From Acidobacteriota bacterium (GTDB taxonomy: Bacteria; Acidobacteriota; Blastocatellia; Pyrinomonadales; Pyrinomonadaceae): a stretch of 11,193 bases of DNA. The first letter of the stretch is position 1. Each line of letters begins with the position of its first letter. This document shows positions 1 to 5,990 of this stretch, piece by piece. Position numbers and translations under genes: made by a program. Location: positions 1 to 11,193 of the forward strand of contig SXVE01000218.1 of NCBI GenBank assembly GCA_005790265.1, in the 5' to 3' direction. The notes beneath the pieces were generated by a model, which had not been told where the DNA came from, did no database searches, and saw nothing but the letters and a program-made list of their open reading frames with translations.

Positions 1-51
1 ATTATGAAATAATGTGAAATGAGAATCAACCTAAAATACCGCAAAGTCTCG

Positions 52-148
52 GTTTTTGTTGAGCTTAGATGGATTCTGAAAACTATTGATAGATGAGCAC
101 TTTCCACTCCTAAGCGGTAGGTCGTGCGTTCAAATCGCGCCGGGAGCA
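52..148 (+). tRNA. tRNA-Arg(CCU) remnant: intact 3' half, decayed 5' half
   Basis: The 3' half folds as a textbook tRNA. The anticodon loop is C107-A113 with anticodon CCT at 109-111, the 3' anticodon strand is GCGGT (114-118) and the variable loop is 119-123. The T stem 124-128/136-140 is fully paired (one GU) around the loop TTCAAAT (129-135). The acceptor strand is CGGGAGC (141-147), the discriminator is A148, and CCA is not encoded. The 5' half is poor. The anticodon 5' strand should be ACCGC but reads TTCCA. A D-arm-like GCTT...AGATGGAT...GAGC is split by about 16 extra bases. The only possible acceptor strand, GTTTTTG at 52-58, pairs mainly through GU. This is therefore a pseudogene, or the 3'-end copy left at the distal attachment site of an element integrated to the left. 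The 3' half is sure; the 5' limit is a guess. Confidence 0.55.
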
Positions 149-155
149 TTTTTAT

Positions 156-179
156 TTTCGCGGGTGGCGAAATTTTTTT
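156..179 (+). terminator. Intrinsic terminator after the tRNA remnant
   Basis: A 6-bp stem TTTCGC/GCGAAA (156-161 with 167-172) has a 5-nt loop and is followed by seven T (173-179). It lies 7 nt past the tRNA discriminator base, where a native tRNA terminator would be. This suggests that the 3' half of the tRNA and its downstream flank are the original chromosomal sequence. Confidence 0.6.
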
Positions 180-515
180 GGAAAGCTAAATTAAATAGAA
201 CTTTGTATTAAGTAACGGAAGCAAAAAGGTGGTCAAGCGCAGTGGTGAGCAAAACGGCAAAATCCACGGGCGTGAGCTGAAAAATTTTCAGCGATCTTTA
301 GGTTTTCTCTCGCCAAGTCTGAAGCCGCGTTGTGATTAAACAGCGCGGCTTTTTTTTCCCGGGAAAAATGTGGTGAGGCGAAGCGGAAAAATAAAATAAT
401 CGCCGATTAGAAATGGCGGCGCGGCTTTTTGATCGGTTTTTATATCGTTCGACGGTTATCTTTACAACTCTTACTCGTGGTAAAACTTTTGCTTTTGTGG
501 CAAATTGTTAAGAAT
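180..515. other. Leader/intergenic stretch before the nnr operon
   Basis: I see no confident gene here. The stretch holds a near-palindrome around GCTGAAAAATTTTCAGC (273-289 approximately), a strong terminator at 322-357, and a second GC-rich hairpin CGCCG/CGGCG (401-421 approximately) followed by CGGCTTTTT up to 430. The string GCGCGGCTTTTT occurs in both hairpins. A short frame with a GTG start (229-339, 36 codons) is open and ends in the loop of the 322-357 terminator, but its peptide resembles nothing I know and it is weak as a gene. A small RNA ending at 357 is equally possible. I found no convincing promoter box for the operon. Confidence 0.4.
322..357 (+). terminator. Strong intrinsic terminator (possible sRNA 3' end)
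   Basis: AAGCCGCGTTG at 322-332 pairs with CAGCGCGGCTT at 341-351 (11 bp with one GT), around an 8-nt loop, and is followed by T350-T357. No known gene ends just upstream, because the tRNA remnant already has its own terminator at 156-179. It therefore implies a transcript from about 185-320 that is unaccounted for, such as a small RNA or a leader attenuator of the downstream operon. Confidence 0.75.
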
Positions 516-2159
516 ATGCAGAAAGTTTTAACGTCCGCAGAAATGCGCGAAATTGATCTTCAAACGACTGAAAAATACGGCATTCCGTCAATTCTTTTGA
601 TGGAAAACGCGGCGCACGCGGCGGCGCGCATCATTCTGGAAAAAGTCGGCGGCTCGGTCGTTGATAAAACGGTTTTGATTTTGTGCGGCAAAGGCAACAA
701 CGGCGGCGACGGCGCGGCGCTCGCGCGCGTTTTGTGGACTCTCGGCGCAGATGTCGAAGTTTGTTTGATCGGAAAAGTCGAAGACACGACCGGCGACGCG
801 CGCACGAATTTTGAGATTCTGCGCCGCATCAGCGATCAGGAATGTTTTGAGCTGACGCAGGCTGACATTGTGCTCGAAGAAATCGAAACGCTCGAAGAAT
901 GGCTCGAATACGACAGTTTGAATTTTCGCAGCGAAGACCCGGAAATTATCGTTGACGCGCTTTTCGGAACGGGTTTAACGCGTCCGCTCGAAGATCTGCA
1001 CGCACAAGTCGCCGCGTTTATGTTCGCCTACAGCATGGAGAACATCGAACAGGAAACGCTGATCGTTGCACTCGATATTCCGTCCGGTTTGAATCCGGAC
1101 GAAGCCGGAAAATGCTGCGTGACGCCGTGCGCCGATTTAACGATTAGTTTTACCGCGCCGAAAATCGCCAACATTTTGCCGCCCGCGTGCAATTATAACG
1201 GCGAACTGTTCATCGCCAATATCGGTTCGCCGTGCGAATTGCTGAATCGAACTCCGTCAAAAACTTTTCTTGCGGAAAAAACGGACGCGGGCGATTGGCT
1301 GCTGAAAACGAAATATAAATCGAATTCTTACAAAAACAAACGCGGTCACGCGCTGATCGTCGGCGGTGCGAAAAACTACGCGGGCGCGGCGATTCTCGCG
1401 GGAAATGCGGCGATTATTTCCGGCGTCGGACTGGCGACGGTTGCCGCGCCCGAATCGGCGCACAACGCGATTGCTTCGCGAATGCTGCCGGAAGTGATGA
1501 CGAGAAGCGCGGCGGAAACGGAAAACGGCGCGATTTCGCACGAAGCCGTCGGCGAGATTCTGGAATTTATCGAAGGAAAAATTGACGCCGTTGCCGTCGG
1601 CAGCGGACTTTCATCGAGCGAAGAAAGCACGCGGCGATTCGTTCGTGAATTCGTCGAACAAAGAAAAACTCCGCTGGTTATTGACGCTGACGGGCTGAAT
1701 GCGCTCGCGCCGTTTGAATTGAACGGTTCTGACCGACTGCCGCTGATTTTAACTCCGCACGAAGGCGAGTTTTTGAAACTTTTGGGCGCGAGCGATAAAG
1801 AGGCGCTCAAAGATCGGGTGAAAGCGGCGCGCGATTTCGCGGAAAAACACTGCGTGATTCTGGTCTTAAAAGGCGAGCGGACATTGATCGCCGCGCCGGA
1901 CGGTCGCGTCGTGATTAATCCGACGGGAAATTCCGGTTTGGGCAAAGCCGGCAACGGCGACACTTTGGCGGGAATTATCACCGGATTTCTGGCGCAGGCG
2001 GCGCAGTTGAAAATTGATGTTTTTGAAACGGTTGTTGCGGCGGTTTATCTCGCGGGAACGGCGGGCGACATCGCGGCGGAAAATCTCGGCAAACGCTCGA
2101 TGCTCGCCTCAGACGTGCGCGAATGTCTGCGCGAAGCGTTTGAAAAAATTTCCAATTAA
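516..2159 (+). CDS. nnr: Bifunctional NAD(P)H-hydrate epimerase / ADP-dependent dehydratase
   Basis: This 547-residue protein repairs NADHX and NADPHX. The N-terminal YjeF domain epimerises the R/S hydrates and the C-terminal ribokinase-like domain dehydrates the S form using ADP (family knowledge). In the sequence, the epimerase half has the phosphate loop GKGNNGGDG (residues 58-66), DALFGTGLTRP (147-157) and ALDIPSGLNPD (185-195). The dehydratase half has KRGHALIVGG (275-284), DADGLNAL (390-397), TPHEGEF (413-419), LKGERTLI (451-458) and the catalytic GKAGNGDTLAG (476-486, Asp482). Its length fits the two-domain fusion. The reading frame opens at 429, but those 29 codons give a leucine-rich stretch foreign to the family. 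ATG516 starts directly with the usual MxxVLTSxEMRxID and is preferred, although its ribosome-binding site is weak. tsaE follows after 18 nt. Confidence 0.95.
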   Translation: MQKVLTSAEMREIDLQTTEKYGIPSILLMENAAHAAARIILEKVGGSVVDKTVLILCGKGNNGGDGAALARVLWTLGADVEVCLIGKVEDTTGDARTNFEILRRISDQECFELTQADIVLEEIETLEEWLEYDSLNFRSEDPEIIVDALFGTGLTRPLEDLHAQVAAFMFAYSMENIEQETLIVALDIPSGLNPDEAGKCCVTPCADLTISFTAPKIANILPPACNYNGELFIANIGSPCELLNRTPSKTFLAEKTDAGDWLLKTKYKSNSYKNKRGHALIVGGAKNYAGAAILAGNAAIISGVGLATVAAPESAHNAIASRMLPEVMTRSAAETENGAISHEAVGEILEFIEGKIDAVAVGSGLSSSEESTRRFVREFVEQRKTPLVIDADGLNALAPFELNGSDRLPLILTPHEGEFLKLLGASDKEALKDRVKAARDFAEKHCVILVLKGERTLIAAPDGRVVINPTGNSGLGKAGNGDTLAGIITGFLAQAAQLKIDVFETVVAAVYLAGTAGDIAAENLGKRSMLASDVRECLREAFEKISN

Positions 2160-2177
2160 CGGCGAACGAAACGATCA

Positions 2178-2657
2178 ATGGCGGCTGAAATCTTTGAAAC
2201 TAAATCGTTTGTGTGCGCCACGCCCGAAGACACTTTCGACGTCGGCGAAAAAGTCGGCGAATCGCTGCGCGGCGGCGAAATGATTTTGCTTTCGGGCGGT
2301 TTGGGCGCAGGCAAAACTTTGTTGACGAAAGGAATTTTATACGCGCTCGAATACGACGTTGACGAAGTTACGTCGCCGTCTTTTTCGCTGGTTAATCTTT
2401 ACAAAACCGAAAAATTCGATGTTTTTCACATTGATTTGTGGCGTTTGGACGAAAAAATCAACGCCGCTTTTGCCGTCGGTTTGCCTGAAATTCTCGAAGA
2501 TGAAACCGCCGTCACGATTATCGAATGGGCGGAAAGACTGCAGAACTTTTCGTTTCCCGAAAACGTTTTCAAAATAAATATCGAAGGCGACGGCGACGAC
2601 CGGCGCGCAATTAAAATCGAGCGTTTGAAAACGAGAACGGAGACGGAAATCGGATGA
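2178..2657 (+). CDS. tsaE: tRNA threonylcarbamoyladenosine biosynthesis ATPase TsaE
   Basis: TsaE is the small P-loop ATPase that works with TsaB and TsaD to make the t6A37 modification of ANN-decoding tRNAs in the cytosol (family knowledge). In this 159-residue protein I see the Walker A motif GGLGAGKT (residues 40-47), the TSPSF switch segment (65-69), the Walker-B-like HIDLWRL (84-90) and the conserved IEWAERL (115-121), in the right order and at normal length. It sits 18 nt after nnr, and its stop overlaps the next start as ATGA, so translation is probably coupled. In E. coli the same pair (yjeF-yjeE) is followed by a cell-wall amidase gene; here a cell-wall transpeptidase follows. The C-terminal tail of about 25 residues is charged and poorly conserved in type. 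Confidence 0.95.
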   Translation: MAAEIFETKSFVCATPEDTFDVGEKVGESLRGGEMILLSGGLGAGKTLLTKGILYALEYDVDEVTSPSFSLVNLYKTEKFDVFHIDLWRLDEKINAAFAVGLPEILEDETAVTIIEWAERLQNFSFPENVFKINIEGDGDDRRAIKIERLKTRTETEIG

Positions 2658-3283
2658 ATCGAAAAAACAGAACAATCGTTGCGGGTGCCGGATTCTTTAT
2701 CGTTTTCACCGCAATCATCGGCGTTTCAAACGTGATTTTCGGTAATTCTTCGTATTGGAAAATCAAAAACTCAATGCTCGCTGCGGCGAATGACGGCGAT
2801 TCTCAAAAACTATCCGCGATGGAAAATCTGCAAATCGTCGTGCACAAAAAAGCGCGAAAACTCGAACTTTTCGACGGCGAAAAATTAATCAAAACGTATA
2901 AAATCGCGCTCGGTTTCGCGCCAATCGGCGACAAAGAGCGCGAAGGCGACGGGAAAACGCCGGAAGGCGAATTTTATATTTACACGAAAAACGCGAAAAG
3001 CCGGTTTTATTTGTCGCTCGGCGTCAGTTATCCGAATGCGGAAGACGCCGAACGCGGACTGAAAAAACAACTGATTTCAAAAGCCGAGCACGACCGCGTC
3101 ATCGAAGCGAACGCCGCCAAAAAAATGCCGCCGCAAAAAACAAAGCTCGGCGGCGAGATTTACATTCACGGCAACGGCGTTTCATCCGATTGGACGTGGG
3201 GCTGCGTCGCTCTTGCGGACGCCGATATGAAAGAGATTTTCGACGCGATTCCCGTCGGCGCAAAAGTGAGGATTCTGCCGTAA
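2654..3283 (+). CDS. L,D-transpeptidase (YkuD domain), membrane-anchored
   Basis: This 209-residue protein has one N-terminal membrane segment (residues 8-30 approximately, signal anchor) and then a YkuD/ErfK-SrfK domain from about residue 58. Visible family signatures are GDKEREGDGKTPEGEF (92-107), the histidine of IYIHGNG (His172) and the catalytic cysteine in WTWGCVAL (Cys184). The family forms 3-3 peptide cross-links or attaches proteins to peptidoglycan outside the inner membrane. The GDGKTPEG pattern recalls the YafK-type branch, whose known members can also cut lipoprotein links; which activity applies here cannot be told. Its ATG overlaps the tsaE stop by 4 nt, so it is the last gene of the nnr-tsaE operon. 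A terminator follows at 3341-3374. Confidence 0.9.
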   Translation: MNRKNRTIVAGAGFFIVFTAIIGVSNVIFGNSSYWKIKNSMLAAANDGDSQKLSAMENLQIVVHKKARKLELFDGEKLIKTYKIALGFAPIGDKEREGDGKTPEGEFYIYTKNAKSRFYLSLGVSYPNAEDAERGLKKQLISKAEHDRVIEANAAKKMPPQKTKLGGEIYIHGNGVSSDWTWGCVALADADMKEIFDAIPVGAKVRILP

Positions 3284-3340
3284 ACGCGCTGATTTGCTCG
3301 AATTAGTTTGTCGAGTTTTTGAAATATACCGGAATTTAAG

Positions 3341-3374
3341 AATAAAAAGAGCGTATTATTCGTTAACGCTCTTT
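3341..3374. terminator. Bidirectional terminator between convergent units
   Basis: AAAGAGCGT (3346-3354) pairs with ACGCTCTTT (3366-3374), 9 bp around an 11-nt loop. On the minus strand the stem is followed by TTTTTATT, a good tail for the metzincin gene that ends at 3401. On the plus strand the tail is only TTTCTT, weaker but usable for the operon ending at 3283. Confidence 0.7.
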
Positions 3375-3400
3375 CTTGAAGTTGACCGCCGGCGCGATCA

Positions 3401-4147
3401 TTATAAAAGCGCGTTGCTCATATCGGTTTTTCCGTTGACTTTATACTCAATTTTACTTTTCGACAGCTGCGCGGCGACTTCAAATTGCTTATTCAGCCAG
3501 GCGGCAAAAGGCGCGTAATGACGTTCGCGGACAGTTTCTCCTTTGTGCATAATACTGTCCGTATCGCCGGTGTGATTAAGATTTGTTTTCGCTTCCGGAT
3601 ACTCATCTCTTAATCCGAGCATGTGTCCGAATTCGTGAACGGCGTCGCGCTGCTTCATCGAAGCGCCTTTGGTTTCGGGACGCAGATCGTTGCTGTCGAG
3701 CGTCGTGTTGCCGTCCGAATAATGACACGTGCTGACTTGCCAGTCGGCAGTCGAAGGAACTTTCGTGACGCTCAATTCAAAATCATCGTCGGTGTGCCAG
3801 CCGTCAATAAAATACGGAAGATTGAACACGACGCCGACATCGCGGCAATTCTGAGCCGGAATCGTGCTGGTCGTCGTAATCCGAAATTTTTCGTTCCAAA
3901 CGGCGATCACTCCGTCAACGAATGAGTGCGCGTAGCTTTCTTTTTCGCCCTGCGTCCACGAGCCGCCGCTTCCGTTTTTAAATTGAAATTGGAGAACCAT
4001 TTTAACGACTAAAACCGACCGGTTCGGGTTTCCCATTTCCGGATAAAGCGTTAAATAATAAGACTGTCCGTTAAAGAAAGAACCGAGCGGCGGACGAATA
4101 TTTTGTCCTTTTTTAAGCGGTTCCGCCGAATTGTAAAGCAGTGCCAT
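3401..4147 (-). CDS. Metzincin-like zinc metalloprotease, no signal peptide
   Basis: This 248-residue protein carries HEFGHMLGLRDEY at residues 171-183. It fits HExxHxxGxxD: His171 and His175 bind zinc, Glu172 is the general base, and Asp181 would be the third ligand. A Met-turn candidate SIM at 198-200 follows in DSIMHKGE. That Asp variant is known from snapalysin-type metzincins; most metzincins use His there. Residues 1-130 are a beta-rich stretch I do not recognise. They could be a substrate-binding or delivery domain. No signal peptide or membrane segment is visible, which is odd for this class. The start is firm: AAAGGAG at 4158-4164 lies 10 nt before ATG4147. It is monocistronic, with a terminator at 3341-3374 behind it and the terminator of the next gene ahead. 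Its substrate is unknown. Confidence 0.75.
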   Translation of the reverse strand: MALLYNSAEPLKKGQNIRPPLGSFFNGQSYYLTLYPEMGNPNRSVLVVKMVLQFQFKNGSGGSWTQGEKESYAHSFVDGVIAVWNEKFRITTTSTIPAQNCRDVGVVFNLPYFIDGWHTDDDFELSVTKVPSTADWQVSTCHYSDGNTTLDSNDLRPETKGASMKQRDAVHEFGHMLGLRDEYPEAKTNLNHTGDTDSIMHKGETVRERHYAPFAAWLNKQFEVAAQLSKSKIEYKVNGKTDMSNALL

Positions 4148-4157
4148 ATTAATTAAT

Positions 4158-4164
4158 CTCCTTT
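4158..4164 (-). promoter_or_regulatory. Ribosome-binding site of the metzincin gene
   Basis: The minus strand reads AAAGGAG followed by a 10-nt AT spacer and ATG. It is one of the strongest Shine-Dalgarno matches in the window and fixes the start at 4147, which rules out an upstream start carrying a signal peptide. Confidence 0.75.
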
Positions 4165-4226
4165 AATAGCGTTAATTTTTAATACGGATGAGACGTTTAC
4201 CGAGATAAAAATTGCGTTTTGCCGAA

Positions 4227-4256
4227 ATAAAAAAAAGAGCATAAAAATTTATGCTC
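4227..4256 (-). terminator. Intrinsic terminator for the three-repeat protein gene
   Basis: On the minus strand AGAGCATAA and TTATGCTCT (within 4236-4256) form a stem of at least 9 bp, followed by eight or nine T (4227-4235). It lies about 80 nt beyond the stop at 4338 and separates that gene from the metzincin gene downstream. Confidence 0.8.
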
Positions 4257-4337
4257 TCAAGCGGCGGAAATTAAAATTAAAAGTTTCGGCTGAAAACCTG
4301 TTTGCGCGGGCAACATTGCACTAAACCGGCGCTGATT

Positions 4338-4907
4338 TTACGGAGTTGAATTCTTTTCTTTTTCCATGACGACCATGTGTTCGCCGCGGCTCACCATTCC
4401 GACGATGACAAATCCCGCCGTTTGCGCTTCGGTTACTTCTTTTTGCAGAGTCGAAGTTCTGGATGTGGCAAGCAGTTTGTATTCGTATTGTTTAGAAACT
4501 TGCGGCGGTCGCTCCATAATCATCACAATTTCAACGCTGCCGAGCAGCTGCGCTTTAGCGATCATCGTGCTCGGAATAAGGCGAAAACCGCCTTCGGCTG
4601 CTTCATTTAGTTCTTTCTGCATTGTGCCAGTTCGCGTTGTGGCGAGCAGTTTATACTTAAACGGAGCTTCGACGGTTCCTTCGCGCGATAAAAATACAGC
4701 CATTTCCGAACCGGAAGTCGGAGATCCGACTAATATTCGATAACCCTGCGCTGATACTTCATCCATTTCTTTTTGCATCGTCGAAGTTTTGGTCGTCGCC
4801 AGAAGTTTATATTTCTGATCGGCAGGCTCTTTCGATGTTTGAGCGAAAACGTTGCTGCTGCAACAAAAAATTAGTGATGCGAGTAAAAATACAAATTTGT
4901 TTTTCAT
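4338..4907 (-). CDS. Exported protein with three tandem YKLLAT repeats (DUF4177-like)
   Basis: This is a 189-residue protein of unknown function. Residues 1-22 are a clear signal peptide (MKNK, then a hydrophobic core, then NVFA with cleavage before Gln23). A CC pair lies inside the core but does not form a proper lipobox, so signal peptidase I is more likely. The rest is three copies of one unit starting YKLLATT/SxTxTxQKExxEAxxxGFxI: residues 33-75, 85-133 and 143-183. Each unit looks like beta, helix, beta, beta, which recalls the small DUF4177 fold (inference). The second copy is longer by a loop of about 6 residues. I chose ATG4907 over an in-frame ATG at 4961 because GGAAGGA lies just upstream and the signal peptide begins there. 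It probably acts in the periplasm or outside the cell. Confidence 0.8.
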   Translation of the reverse strand: MKNKFVFLLASLIFCCSSNVFAQTSKEPADQKYKLLATTKTSTMQKEMDEVSAQGYRILVGSPTSGSEMAVFLSREGTVEAPFKYKLLATTRTGTMQKELNEAAEGGFRLIPSTMIAKAQLLGSVEIVMIMERPPQVSKQYEYKLLATSRTSTLQKEVTEAQTAGFVIVGMVSRGEHMVVMEKEKNSTP

Positions 4908-4937
4908 TATGGTTCCTTCCTGAAAATTTAAAAGCGG

Positions 4938-4966
4938 ATTATTAGCTAAAATCGGCGGCATCGCAA
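4938..4966 (-). promoter_or_regulatory. Sigma-70-type promoter of the three-repeat protein gene
   Basis: The minus strand reads TTGCGA (4966-4961), 17 nt, AATAAT (4943-4938). Transcription would begin near 4931, giving a leader of about 24 nt before ATG4907. This also supports 4907 rather than 4961 as the start, because the -35 box overlaps the longer reading frame. Confidence 0.45.
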
Positions 4967-5205
4967 TCGGCGCTCGTCAGCAAATGCATTTTTCGTTTGC
5001 GCGCCGATTCACCGGCTCGCAGGAAGCGAGCGAATGAATATTAACACATTTTATCGTTCAAATATCGTGCCGTTTGAAAACTTAGAGATGTTGAGTTTTC
5101 AAGATAAAAATTTTCAAACCGCGATTCGATATTTGCCGTGCGAAGACGAAGTTTAATATTCCGAACGCCGCTCTTTTTTATCTTTTCCAGCACCCGGAAA
5201 AATTT

Positions 5206-5400
5206 GTGGCACGACTTGTGCAAAAGGGAACAGTGGCAAGCTTGCTGAAGTTTAACAAGACCTACCGCCGACTCTTCCAAGAATGCAGTATGCTATTGCG
5301 TTTGACCACCTTCCGAGCGTTCCTTCAGTTGTCTAATCTAATTAACAAGCGCAGTCGTTTCCAGACTGGGCTTGCCCGCATTTTAAACCCAATAAAATAA
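5206..5400 (+). CDS. Unrecognised 64-residue reading frame, doubtful
   Basis: A frame is open from 5095 and ends at TAA 5398-5400. The first usable start is GTG5206, giving 64 residues rich in Leu, Phe, Lys and Arg (ARLVQKGTVASLL, LLRLTTFRAFL, KRSRFQTGLARIL). No Shine-Dalgarno sequence is visible before the GTG, and no motif, signal peptide or known family could be seen. Codon use differs from the neighbours (fewer gcg and gaa codons, more ttg, ctt and acc). It may be the tail of a degraded gene whose start was lost, since the 35 codons before the GTG are also open without an ATG. An overlapping minus-strand frame (5041-5280) is no better. I rate it slightly more likely a relic or chance frame than a functional gene. 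Confidence 0.25.
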   Translation: MARLVQKGTVASLLKFNKTYRRLFQECSMLLRLTTFRAFLQLSNLINKRSRFQTGLARILNPIK

Positions 5401-5455
5401 ATCGTTTACAGCTCATCAAACGAGTATAAATCAGCCCGCTTGCACAGAGCGGCAA

Positions 5456-5515
5456 AATGACAAATTATGTCATTTTGGAATGACATAATTTGTTGATTCG
5501 GTCTGAATGACAAAT
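5456..5515. repeat. Operator-like repeat cluster with perfect 14-bp inverted repeat
   Basis: ACAAATTATGTCAT (5460-5473) and ATGACATAATTTGT (5480-5493) are perfect inverted copies with a 6-nt spacer. Each arm, extended, is itself nearly palindromic (ATGAC...GTCAT). A third direct copy, AATGACAAAT at 5506-5515, matches 5456-5465. Such spaced copies suit a dimeric DNA-binding protein; a hairpin in RNA is also possible. There is no T-run, so it is not a standard terminator. No regulator gene lies nearby in the window. Confidence 0.6.
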
Positions 5516-5613
5516 CAGCTTGACGAGTTTTCATCAATTTGATTGAATTGCTCAAAATTATTATTTCAACGTTCATAACCGGAATGAACAGATAATAAAT
5601 CTTTAAAAATTAT

Positions 5614-5643
5614 TTGCGAAAGTTGTGGAATCATTCATTTAAT
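5614..5643 (+). promoter_or_regulatory. Weak sigma-70-like promoter match
   Basis: TTGCGA (5614-5619), 18 nt, TTTAAT (5638-5643). If used, transcription would start near 5650 and run through the 5698-5735 hairpin before reaching the lysine-rich protein gene at 5783. The surrounding DNA is very AT-rich, so a chance match is quite possible. Confidence 0.25.
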
Positions 5644-5697
5644 AATTCTTTCTAATTACTAAATAAAGAAACGCTCGGATAGGTTGGTCAGAAGCGC

Positions 5698-5735
5698 CGG
5701 AAAAAGCCGTATGTCTAGACACACGGCTTTTTCCG
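5698..5735. terminator. Strong hairpin with A- and T-tracts, terminator or leader attenuator
   Basis: GGAAAAAGCCGT (5699-5710) pairs perfectly with ACGGCTTTTTCC (5723-5734). The C5698-G5735 pair extends it to 13 bp. The 12-nt loop contains the palindrome TGTCTAGACA. The A-tract before and T-tract after the GC core are typical of terminators working in both directions. No gene ends nearby on either side, so it could instead lie in the leader of the 5783 gene. Confidence 0.6.
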
Positions 5736-5782
5736 CTATAAAATCAATGATTACTTTCAAAATTACAAAGTGAGAAATTAAG

Positions 5783-5971
5783 ATGACACAACCAAAAAAG
5801 AAATTGAGCAAAAGCGCGAAAGCGGCATTGAAGATTTTAGAAGATTCAAAATTATTGAAAGATTCAAAAGCCGCCGTCGAATCCAAAATTCATCTGAACC
5901 ATCAACCCGGAAACAATTTGCCCAAAACAAATACGGCAAACAAAATGCGCCCGGACAAAAAGCGCGGATAA
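5783..5971 (+). CDS. Small lysine-rich hypothetical protein
   Basis: This is a 62-residue, strongly basic protein of unknown function. The first half looks helical and contains a short internal repetition (EDSKLLKDSKAAVESK). The second half is Asn/Pro-rich and probably disordered, ending in MRPDKKRG. There is no signal peptide, membrane segment or cysteine. A GAGAAATTAAG stretch directly precedes the ATG. The gene is closely framed by the hairpin at 5698-5735 and a strong terminator at 5991-6026, so it is a separate transcription unit, which favours a real gene. A nucleic-acid- or ribosome-associated role is possible from the charge alone, but nothing specific supports it. No family is recognised. 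Confidence 0.6.
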   Translation: MTQPKKKLSKSAKAALKILEDSKLLKDSKAAVESKIHLNHQPGNNLPKTNTANKMRPDKKRG

Positions 5972-5990
5972 ACAACAGCTTGCCGAGTGT

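Larger units (their letters stand above)
4967..5782. other. Long AT-rich spacer without a confident gene
   Basis: About 815 nt separate the divergent three-repeat and lysine-rich protein genes. From left to right it holds: a GCTCGC/GCGAGC hairpin (5015-5031); a plus-strand frame open from 5095 to 5400 that I do not recognise; a cluster of ATGACA-type repeats with a perfect 14-bp inverted repeat (5456-5515); a very AT-rich stretch (5530-5670) with one weak promoter match; and a strong hairpin (5698-5735). The abrupt change in composition between 5200-5400 and 5530-5670 suggests patchwork origin or decayed genes. Confidence 0.5.

Noticed and set aside
1..148. 3' end of a group I intron inserted in the tRNA-Arg(CCU) anticodon loop
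   Set aside because: Such introns are known in this tRNA in some bacteria and ACCGC occurs at 38-42. But the intron must end in G at the splice site, and there is no G between 98 and the anticodon loop. I also see no P7-like core, and the bases from 60 to 100 resemble a tRNA D-arm instead.
229..339. 36-codon plus-strand frame with GTG start
   Set aside because: It ends inside the loop of a strong terminator, has a poor ribosome-binding site and an unrecognised peptide, so it is more likely chance within an RNA leader.
429..515. N-terminal extension of the NAD(P)H-hydrate repair enzyme
   Set aside because: The frame is open, but its 29 residues are a leucine-rich stretch not found in the family, and ATG516 starts exactly at the conserved N-terminus.
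1376..1981. 201-codon minus-strand reading frame
   Set aside because: It lies entirely opposite the dehydratase domain, has no ribosome-binding site or family features, and arises from the codon bias of the true gene.
4908..4961. Earlier start for the three-repeat exported protein
   Set aside because: It would bury the signal peptide behind 18 extra residues, overlaps the likely promoter, and lacks the GGAAGGA site found before 4907.
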